19,629 nucleotides of DNA from Pseudomonadota bacterium (lineage in GTDB: Bacteria; Pseudomonadota; Gammaproteobacteria; Xanthomonadales; Xanthomonadaceae). Numbering within the stretch: the first letter of the stretch is position 1; every line of letters begins with the position of its first letter. Shown here in pieces: positions 13,996 through 19,629 of the stretch. The position numbers and the translations under genes were made by a program. Under the pieces are notes generated by a model. It did no database searches and was not told the origin of the DNA. It saw only the letters and a program-made list of their open reading frames with translations. The stretch covers positions 1 to 19,629 of the forward strand of contig JAEZYE010000063.1 in the NCBI GenBank assembly GCA_023419315.1, read 5' to 3'.

Positions 13996-15357
13996 TCAGC
14001 GCAGCAGGATGACCGTCGCCAGTCCGAGGAAGCTCAGGAAGCCCATCACGTCGGTCACCGTCGTGAGGATGACACCGCCCGCCAGCGCCGGATCGAAACC
14101 CAGCCGCTTGAGCGTCAGCGGCACCAGCACGCCGGCCGTCGCCGCGGTGAGCAGGTTGATCGTCAGCGCGCTGCCGATCACCAGCGACAGCCCGGGCTGG
14201 CCGAACCAGAGATAGACGATCACGCCGAGTCCGACGCCGAGGCACGCGCCATTGATCAACGCGACGTACAGTTCCTTCTTCAGCAGCGTCATGACGTTGG
14301 AAGCGCCGATCTGCCCGAGCGCCAGGCCGCGGACCATCAGTGCCAGTACCTGCGTTCCGGCGTTGCCGCCCATCCCGGCCACGATCGGCATCAACGCCGC
14401 CAGCGCCACCAGCTTGGCGATGCTGCCTTCGAACTGGCCGACCACGCTGGCCGCGATGAACGCCGTGCACAGATTGATGCCGAGCCAGATCAGGCGGCGC
14501 CGGAATGCGCGCCGCACCGGCGAGAACAGATCTTCGTCCTCGTCCAGGCCGGCCGCGCTCATGGCCTGGTGCTCGGCCTGTTCGCGAATGATGTCGACCA
14601 CGTCGTCGATGGTGATGCGACCGAGCAGGATGTTGTTGTCATCCACCACGGGCGCGGAAATCCAGTCGTGATCGGAAAACTGGCGGGCGACTTCCTCGGC
14701 GCGCTCGCCGACATCGATCGCCGGCTGCTCGTCATCGATCAACCGGTTGATCGGCGTGCTGTCGTCGTGCGTCACCAGTGCGGCCAGTGATACGCGGCCC
14801 AGATACTGATGGCGGCGGCTGACCACGAACAGGTGGTCGGTGTGATCCGGCAGTTCGCCGCGCAGGCGCAGATAGCGCAGCACCACATCGACGTTGACGT
14901 CGGCGCGCACCGTCACCACGTCCGGGTTCATCAGGCGGCCAGCGCTGTCCTCGGGATAGGAGAGCACCTGTTCGAGCCGCTCGCGGTTCTCGCGATCCAT
15001 CGACTTGAGGACTTCGTCGATGACGGTATCGGGCAGGTCTTCGACCAGATCCGCCAGATCGTCGATGTCGAGATCCTCGACCGCGGCGACGATTTCATCG
15101 GTGTCCATCTCGGCGAGCAGGCTTTCGCGCACTTCGTCGCCGACATGGACAAGCACCTCGCCATCGTCCTCGGCATCGACCAGCCCCCACACGACTTCGC
15201 GCTTGCCGGGGGGCAGGGATTCGAGCAGGTTGCCGATTTCGGCGGGCGCCAGCGTATTGACCAACCGGCGCACAGGCCCAAGCCGGCCGCTGTCGAGGGC
15301 ATCGGACAGCAGGCGCAGTTGACGCGCGGTCTTGTCGTGGCGGACGGCTTCGGCCAT
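13996..15357 (-). CDS. mgtE: Magnesium transporter MgtE
   Basis: A 453-residue Mg2+ channel. The cytoplasmic N domain (about 1-135, superhelical, rich in Asp/Glu) and the CBS pair (about 138-265) close the pore when cytosolic Mg2+ is high. A plug helix leads to the five-helix membrane domain (about 287-453) holding the signature PIVAGMGGNAGTQVLALMVRG (324-343) and TTVTDVMGF (432-440), whose Asp436 is the selectivity-filter acid. Length is normal. GGAG lies eight bases before the ATG at 15357. It is downstream of ptsI by 157 bp, a conserved proximity in proteobacteria, but has its own promoter candidate. I see no M-box-like leader. Confidence 0.97.
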   Translation of the reverse strand: MAEAVRHDKTARQLRLLSDALDSGRLGPVRRLVNTLAPAEIGNLLESLPPGKREVVWGLVDAEDDGEVLVHVGDEVRESLLAEMDTDEIVAAVEDLDIDDLADLVEDLPDTVIDEVLKSMDRENRERLEQVLSYPEDSAGRLMNPDVVTVRADVNVDVVLRYLRLRGELPDHTDHLFVVSRRHQYLGRVSLAALVTHDDSTPINRLIDDEQPAIDVGERAEEVARQFSDHDWISAPVVDDNNILLGRITIDDVVDIIREQAEHQAMSAAGLDEDEDLFSPVRRAFRRRLIWLGINLCTAFIAASVVGQFEGSIAKLVALAALMPIVAGMGGNAGTQVLALMVRGLALGQIGASNVMTLLKKELYVALINGACLGVGLGVIVYLWFGQPGLSLVIGSALTINLLTAATAGVLVPLTLKRLGFDPALAGGVILTTVTDVMGFLSFLGLATVILLR

Positions 15358-15424
15358 GCGGTGCTCCGAAACGTGGCCGATCCGCAGGACGGATGCGACC
15401 GTGGCATCAGGTGTTCATGCGCGC

Positions 15425-15453
15425 ATTATCGCCCGCCGACGAATTTATGGACA
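15425..15453 (-). promoter_or_regulatory. Candidate promoter of mgtE
   Basis: On the minus strand, TGTCCA (15453-15448), a 17-bp spacer and GATAAT (15430-15425), giving a leader of about 60 bases. A short dyad TGCGG-TTT-CCGCA (15475-15463) sits about ten bases upstream of the -35 hexamer and could be an operator or the end of the pts transcript. Confidence 0.5.
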
Positions 15454-15514
15454 CCCTTTGTTTGCGGAAACCGCAGGACCCCAGTGAGCGCACGCGAAAA
15501 CCAACGCGTCGGGC

Positions 15515-17233
15515 TCAGCCCCGGGCTTTCTTGATCCAGCGATCGATGCCGGCACGGTCACGTGCCTGCAACAGGCGCGTGCCCTGATCCTGCAAATCCG
15601 CCCAATGGCTTTCGCGAATGGCGCGGCGCAATTCCAGCAGCGTGTTGGGATGCAGGCTGAATTCGCGCAGCCCAAGGCCGAGCAGCAGGGGAGCCAGATA
15701 CGGATCGGCGGCCATCTCGCCGCAGACTGCCACCGGTTTGCCGTGCTCGGCGCCAATGGTGATCACGTGGCGCAACAGCCGCAGCACGCCCGGATGCAGC
15801 GGCGAGTACAGCTCGCTGAGTGCTTCATGGTTGCGATCGGCCGCCAGCAGGTACTGCACCAGATCGTTGGTGCCGATCGACACGAAGTCCACGTCATCGA
15901 TGAAGCCCTGCATCGCGATGGCGGCGGCGGGCACTTCGATCATGGCGCCCAGTGCGATGTGTTCGGCCAACTCATGGCCTTCCTTGCGCAACTGCGTGGC
16001 GACCTTGTTGATGCGTTTGCGGACGGTGAGGATTTCCTCGCGGCTGCTCACCATCGGTACGAGGATGCGCACCGGTCCGTACGCGGATGCGCGCAGGATG
16101 GCGCGAAGCTGGGTATCGAACACCGGCATGCGCGCCAGCGACAGGCGTACGCCGCGCACGCCGAGCGCCGGATTGTCTTCGTCCTCCATCACCAGCCCGG
16201 TGCGATCGGCCTTGTCAGCGCCCAGATCCAGCGTGCGGATGGTCACCGGACGGCCGCTCATGCCGAGCACCACTTCGCGATAGGTGCGGAACTGCTCCTC
16301 CTCGTCCGGCAGTTCATTGCGCTGCAGGAACAGGAACTCGGTGCGGTACAGGCCGAGCCCCGCGGCGCCGAGGGCGTGTGCGCGCGCGACATCGTCGAGC
16401 GATTCGGCGTTGGCGTACAGGGCGATGTCCACGCCGTCGCGGGTGCGGCTGGGCTTGGAACGCAGTCGCCCCAGCTCGCGCTCTTCGCGCGCGGCTTCGC
16501 GCAGGCGGGAGCGGTAATCGCGCAGATCTTCCGCATGCGGTTCTACCACCACGGCGCCGGTGCCGCCATCGACGATCAGCGCATCGCCATCGTTGATGCG
16601 CAACAGCGCCTGTTGTGCGCCGACCACGAGTGGCAGATGCAGGCTGCGCGCGAGGATGGCGCTGTGCGACAGCGTGCTGCCCGCGGCGGTGACGATAGCC
16701 ACCACGCCTTGCGATTGCAGTTGCGCCAGCTCCGATGGCGCGACGTTGTCGCAGACCAGGATTTCGCCGGCGACGCCTTCGGTCGGGCCCGCGCGCTGTT
16801 GCAGGTGCGCATGGATGCGGCCGATCACGTGATCCAGATCGTCGAGGCGACTCTTGAGGTAGTCGTCGTCCATGGTCTCGAAGACCGCGGCCAGGCGATC
16901 ACGCTGCAGGCGCAGTGCATAGTCGGCGCTGTAGCGGCCGACGCGGATCAGTTCGTCCAGGCCCTGCAGCAGTTCCGGGTCGTCCAGCAGCAGTGCATGC
17001 AGATCGAGGAACTCGCCGACTTCCTTCGCCAGTGCCCCATGCAACTTTGCGCGCAGTTCGCGCATTTCGCCGCGGGTGGCGGCGATGGCCTGGTGCAGGC
17101 GGTCCACTTCGGCGGCGGTTTCATTGGCGCCGATGCGCTGTTCCGCCACCTCAAGGACATGCGGCAGCCGGACCCGGGCGCGCCCCAGCGCGCTTCCGCG
17201 CGATGCGCCATGGCCCGACAGCAGCTTCCGCAT
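15515..17233 (-). CDS. ptsI: PTS enzyme I (phosphoenolpyruvate-protein phosphotransferase)
   Basis: A 572-residue enzyme that takes phosphate from PEP and passes it to HPr. The N-terminal HPr-binding domain carries the phosphorylated His190 in STLSHSAILARSL. The C-terminal PEP-binding barrel has LYRTEFLF (295-302), RTLDLGADK (333-341), NPALGVRGVRLSL (354-366), IGTNDLVQYLLAADRN (453-468) and the catalytic Cys504 in VCGEMAADP. Length is close to E. coli EI (575). The ATG overlaps the ptsH stop (TGATG), so translation is coupled. No sugar-specific EIIB/EIIC lies nearby; the enzyme probably feeds a regulatory PTS. Confidence 0.98.
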   Translation of the reverse strand: MRKLLSGHGASRGSALGRARVRLPHVLEVAEQRIGANETAAEVDRLHQAIAATRGEMRELRAKLHGALAKEVGEFLDLHALLLDDPELLQGLDELIRVGRYSADYALRLQRDRLAAVFETMDDDYLKSRLDDLDHVIGRIHAHLQQRAGPTEGVAGEILVCDNVAPSELAQLQSQGVVAIVTAAGSTLSHSAILARSLHLPLVVGAQQALLRINDGDALIVDGGTGAVVVEPHAEDLRDYRSRLREAAREERELGRLRSKPSRTRDGVDIALYANAESLDDVARAHALGAAGLGLYRTEFLFLQRNELPDEEEQFRTYREVVLGMSGRPVTIRTLDLGADKADRTGLVMEDEDNPALGVRGVRLSLARMPVFDTQLRAILRASAYGPVRILVPMVSSREEILTVRKRINKVATQLRKEGHELAEHIALGAMIEVPAAAIAMQGFIDDVDFVSIGTNDLVQYLLAADRNHEALSELYSPLHPGVLRLLRHVITIGAEHGKPVAVCGEMAADPYLAPLLLGLGLREFSLHPNTLLELRRAIRESHWADLQDQGTRLLQARDRAGIDRWIKKARG

Positions 17234-17502
17234 CAGGCGTCCTCGTCGAATCGTCGCTCGAACAGCGAAGCAACCGCTTCCAGTGCAATGGCCTCATCCT
17301 CGCCATCGACGCGGACGATGACCGGTGTGCCCTGGCCGGCGGCCAGCAGCATGACGCCCATGATGCTCTTCGCATTCACCTCGCGGCCTTTCGCGCACAG
17401 GGTGACGTTGCAGCGAAATCCGGCCAGCGCCTGGACCAGTTTGGCGGTGGCGCGGGCGTGCAGGCCCAGGCGGTTGGAAACGGTGAGTTCGCGTTCAAGC
17501 AT
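17233..17502 (-). CDS. ptsH: Phosphocarrier protein HPr
   Basis: An 89-residue HPr. His15 in NRLGLHARATA is the EI-dependent phosphorylation site and Ser46 in NAKSIMGVM is the HPr kinase site; both fall at canonical numbers when the ATG at 17502 is used, which is why I prefer it over ATGs 6 and 9 codons upstream. A GGAG lies 12 bases before it. It overlaps the EIIA gene by eight bases and ptsI by one base, so EIIA-HPr-EI are tightly coupled. Confidence 0.97.
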   Translation of the reverse strand: MLERELTVSNRLGLHARATAKLVQALAGFRCNVTLCAKGREVNAKSIMGVMLLAAGQGTPVIVRVDGEDEAIALEAVASLFERRFDEDA

Positions 17503-17887
17503 CGTCGTGAATGACTCCATTGCGTGCACCGGCGGAGGCGGTCGCCGGCAAGTGGTCCAGTCCCTGTTCCGGATAGTTCATCACCCGCAACAACATCGGC
17601 AGGCTCAAACCGGAAACGCGGCGCACCGGCGTTCCCAATCGCGACAGCCGGTTGGCGAGGTTGGCCGGACTGGCTCCATACAAGTCCGTCAGCACCACGA
17701 CACCGTCACCGTCATCCACCCGGCGCAACGCGGCCGATGCCTGCGGCAGCAGTGCATCGAGATCCGCATCGAACGGGACTTCGAACGCTTCCGCCTTCAG
17801 CGGCAGTTGCCGCAACAGCGCGCGGGCCACCGCCAGGAGGGAGGCGCCGATGCCGGGATGGGTGATGAGGAGGATGCCACAAGCCAT
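17495..17887 (-). CDS. Mannose-family PTS EIIA component
   Basis: A 130-residue PTS EIIA of the mannose/sorbose (EIIA-Man) family. The phosphorylated residue is His10 in LLITHPGIG, near the N-terminus as in this family, though Pro follows where Gly is usual. TDLYGASPANLANRL (67-81) and GLSLPMLLRV (93-102) match the conserved TDLxGGSPxN and NLPML motifs. It stands alone without EIIB, EIIC or EIID and sits between rapZ and ptsH, an arrangement known in many proteobacteria where it is thought to be regulatory. No Shine-Dalgarno sequence; TAACGT ends six bases before the ATG. A 97-bp gap separates it from rapZ. Confidence 0.93.
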   Translation of the reverse strand: MACGILLITHPGIGASLLAVARALLRQLPLKAEAFEVPFDADLDALLPQASAALRRVDDGDGVVVLTDLYGASPANLANRLSRLGTPVRRVSGLSLPMLLRVMNYPEQGLDHLPATASAGARNGVIHDDA

Positions 17888-17893
17888 GCCGAA

Positions 17894-17899
17894 ACGTTA
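17894..17899 (-). promoter_or_regulatory. -10-like box of a possible leaderless promoter (EIIA)
   Basis: TAACGT on the minus strand ends six bases before the EIIA ATG at 17887 (spacer TTCGGC). The match to a -10 is limited to T1, A2 and T6. It would allow the EIIA-HPr-EI unit to be expressed apart from hprK-rapZ. Confidence 0.4.
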
Positions 17900-17984
17900 A
17901 CAGACACGGATGACGGCCCGATAGCGTTTCCGTCGGGATGCCCTGTTGCGCTCGTCGTGCGTTTCCCGAGCCGTGACGGCGGTT

Positions 17985-18896
17985 TCAGTCCAGCTCGCGA
18001 TGGAACGTCGCGACCTCGTCCCAGCCTTGGTTGCGCGCGTGCTGGGCCAGTGTTTCGGCCAGATAGACCGAACGATGCTTGCCCCCCGAACAGCCGAAGG
18101 CAATGGTCACGTAACTGCGGGTTTCGCCACGCAGACGAGGCAACCAGGTATCCAGGAACTGGCTGACCTGGCCGACATATTCGTTGACTTCCGGTTGGGC
18201 GCGCAGGAATTCGCGGACCTTCGTATCGCGGCCGGAGAAGGGGCGCAATTCGGGATTCCAGTGCGGGTTGGGCAGCACCCGCGCATCGAACACGAAGTCC
18301 GCATCGGCGGGAACACCGCGCTTGTAGGCGAAGGATTCGAACAGCAGCGACAGCGCCGCGCCATTGTTGAGCGCGAACTCCGCGATGATGCGGCGGCGCA
18401 ACTGGTGCACGTTGAGCTGGCTGGTGTCGATGACCACGTCAGCGGCTTCGCGCAGTGGCGCCACGATTTCGCGTTCGCGGCGGATGGCTTCCTGCAAGGT
18501 CAATCCGGCATGGCCCAGCGGATGCCGGCGGCGCGTGTCCGAATACCGCCGCAGCAAGACGTCGTCGTTCGCATCGAAGAAGAGCAGCGTGCCTTCCAGG
18601 CCCAGTTGGGCGAGGGCGGCGCGCCACTGCGCCAGCTTGGCCAGTTCGTTGTTGCGGCTGCGCACGTCGATGCCCACGGCGATCTTCTGCGGCAGGGTGT
18701 CGTCGCGCATCAGGCTGCGGACGAACGGCGGCAGCAGATCCACCGGCAGGTTGTCGATGCAGTAGTAGTCGAGATCCTCGAACGTCTTCAGCGCCACCGA
18801 CTTGCCGGAACCGGACAGCCCGCTGACGATCACGACCGTCGGCGGTGCGGCGCGGACAGCCGCCGGGATCTCGTCCTCGGGGAGGGAAGGGCTCAT
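17985..18896 (-). CDS. rapZ: RapZ/YvcJ-family nucleotide-binding protein
   Basis: A 303-residue P-loop protein. In E. coli RapZ binds glucosamine-6-phosphate and steers decay of the small RNA GlmZ by RNase E; elsewhere its role is less clear. Walker A is GLSGSGKS (26-33), CIDNLP (46-51) follows, and the C-terminal domain has AFGCSGGKHRSVYLAE (266-281) including the conserved CSGGKHRS loop linked to sugar-phosphate/RNA binding. Length is slightly above E. coli (284) because of about 18 extra N-terminal residues. The ATG overlaps the hprK stop (ATGA), showing coupling. Confidence 0.96.
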   Translation of the reverse strand: MSPSLPEDEIPAAVRAAPPTVVIVSGLSGSGKSVALKTFEDLDYYCIDNLPVDLLPPFVRSLMRDDTLPQKIAVGIDVRSRNNELAKLAQWRAALAQLGLEGTLLFFDANDDVLLRRYSDTRRRHPLGHAGLTLQEAIRREREIVAPLREAADVVIDTSQLNVHQLRRRIIAEFALNNGAALSLLFESFAYKRGVPADADFVFDARVLPNPHWNPELRPFSGRDTKVREFLRAQPEVNEYVGQVSQFLDTWLPRLRGETRSYVTIAFGCSGGKHRSVYLAETLAQHARNQGWDEVATFHRELD

Positions 18897-19629
18897 GGCG
18901 TACTGCGCTCCAGCAGGTTGCTGTGGCGCGCGATGAACATCGCGGCCGGGTCGATGCCTTTCGTGCGCAGAATGTGCAGGCGCGTGGCCGCCTCGGTCAG
19001 TACGGCCAGGTTGCGGCCGGGCATCACGGGCAGGGTGATCAGCGGGACGTCGAGATCGAGCACATGGCGCGTCCCTGAATCGCCGGTCAGCCGTTCGTAG
19101 CCGTGCGGATTCGGCTCGGTCATCGGGCGGGTCAGGTGGACGATCAGGCGCAGGTACTTGTTCTTCTTCACCGCGGTGTCGCCGAACATCTCGCGCACGT
19201 TGAGCACGCCCAGCCCGCGCACTTCGAGCAGATCCTGCAGCAGTTCCGGGCAGGTGCCGTCCAGCACGTCCGGCGCGATCTGGGTGAACTCCGGCGCGTC
19301 GTCGGCGACCAGCCGGTGGCCGCGGCTCAGCAGTTCAAGCGCCAGTTCACTCTTGCCGGAGCCGGCTTCCCCGGTAATCAGGACGCCGATGGAATAGATC
19401 TCCATGAAGACGCCGTGGAGCGTCACGCGCGGGGCGAGCGTGCGGGCCAGGTGGTACGAAAGATGATTGAGCAGTTCGTGTCCGCGCTTGGGCGAAATCC
19501 ATAGCGGGGTGTCGGATTCGTTCGCGGCCTCGCGCAGATCTTCCGGACACTGCTGGTTCTTGCTGATCACCAGCGCCAGCGGACGGAACTGGATGATCTT
19601 CTCGATGGTTTCCCAGCGCTGCCGGGAAT
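18893..19629 (-). CDS. hprK: HPr kinase/phosphorylase (N-terminal part cut by window edge)
   Basis: The C-terminal ~244 residues of a bifunctional enzyme that phosphorylates HPr on Ser46 and removes that phosphate. The catalytic domain shows HGVFMEIYSIGVLITG, Walker A GEAGSGKS, LLSRGHRLVADDAPEF, and the HprK signature LEVRGLGVLNVREMFG, which marks the kinase/phosphorylase rather than a generic P-loop protein. The frame runs off the window upstream (start beyond 19629), so the N-terminal domain is incomplete only because of the edge. It is the first visible gene of the hprK-rapZ-EIIA-ptsH-ptsI-mgtE series and overlaps rapZ by four bases. Confidence 0.96.
   Translation of the reverse strand, partial: SRQRWETIEKIIQFRPLALVISKNQQCPEDLREAANESDTPLWISPKRGHELLNHLSYHLARTLAPRVTLHGVFMEIYSIGVLITGEAGSGKSELALELLSRGHRLVADDAPEFTQIAPDVLDGTCPELLQDLLEVRGLGVLNVREMFGDTAVKKNKYLRLIVHLTRPMTEPNPHGYERLTGDSGTRHVLDLDVPLITLPVMPGRNLAVLTEAATRLHILRTKGIDPAAMFIARHSNLLERSTP

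Noticed and set aside
15358..15514. Mg2+ riboswitch (M-box type) upstream of mgtE
   Set aside because: The leader downstream of the best promoter is only about 60 bases, too short for the M-box, and no terminator-like hairpin is present.
17503..17529. Earlier starts for HPr (6 or 9 codons upstream)
   Set aside because: They displace His15 and Ser46 from their canonical numbers and have no better ribosome-binding site.
15605..18166. Very long open frame (over 850 codons) on the plus strand across ptsI, ptsH and EIIA
   Set aside because: It is antisense to genes with complete family motifs; long antisense frames are expected in GC-rich DNA with strong third-position bias. No motif is recognisable in it.
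1..19629. CRISPR arrays, tRNA/rRNA genes, insertion sequences or prophage pieces
   Set aside because: No spaced direct repeats, tRNA-like cloverleaf or transposase/integrase motifs were seen on either strand by eye.

Overview
The window looks like a piece of chromosome from a GC-rich gammaproteobacterium of the Xanthomonadales (Xanthomonas/Stenotrophomonas/Pseudoxanthomonas/Lysobacter group). This is inferred from the proC-yggS-pilT-pilU and yqgE-ruvX-pyrB groupings, from a regulatory PTS cluster (hprK-rapZ-EIIA-HPr-EI) ending in mgtE, and from intergenic hairpins of a kind I associate with Stenotrophomonas-like genomes. There is no phage, insertion sequence, CRISPR array, tRNA or rRNA that I can see. 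Coding density is high and almost every gene can be assigned to a family.

Layout. 1-2531: a small accessory block of regulator/target pairs. An MFS efflux gene (cut by the window edge) is divergent from soxR, with an almost textbook SoxR-box promoter between them. A catalytically degenerate short-chain dehydrogenase is divergent from a LysR regulator. The convergent gaps on either side of that pair carry hairpins of 28-bp and 18-bp arms. 2532-6495: proC and yggS on the minus strand, divergent from the twitching-motility ATPases pilT and pilU, closed by a clean intrinsic terminator. 6517-8855: DUF72 protein (-), sirtuin deacylase (+), 3-methyladenine DNA glycosylase I (-). 8891-11178: yqgE, ruvX and pyrB in one direction, with a 256-bp spacer before pyrB. 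11197-13921 (-): an esterase, a small zinc-ribbon protein and a GGEEF diguanylate cyclase. 13996-19629 (-): hprK (5' end cut), rapZ, a mannose-family EIIA, HPr, EI and the Mg2+ channel mgtE.

How the genes work together. EI, HPr and the EIIA form a phosphorelay with no sugar permease in view. HPr keeps both His15 (phosphorylated by EI) and Ser46 (target of HprK), so this cluster reads as a metabolic sensor rather than a transporter. PilT and PilU power pilus retraction, and the diguanylate cyclase could feed c-di-GMP control of motility, although nothing in the sequence ties them together.

The most interesting signals are regulatory. Four genes (the sirtuin, tag, yqgE and the EIIA) have no Shine-Dalgarno sequence but carry a TANNNT hexamer ending exactly six bases before the ATG, the geometry expected of leaderless mRNAs. 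The pyrB spacer sits where Pseudomonas has pyrR and is spanned by an 87-codon open frame that overlaps the ruvX stop (TTGA) and the pyrB start (ATGA). The SoxR operator doubles as the soxR ribosome-binding region. I found no obviously new multi-gene system; these are the places I would look first. All family assignments come from reading motifs; no database search was run.
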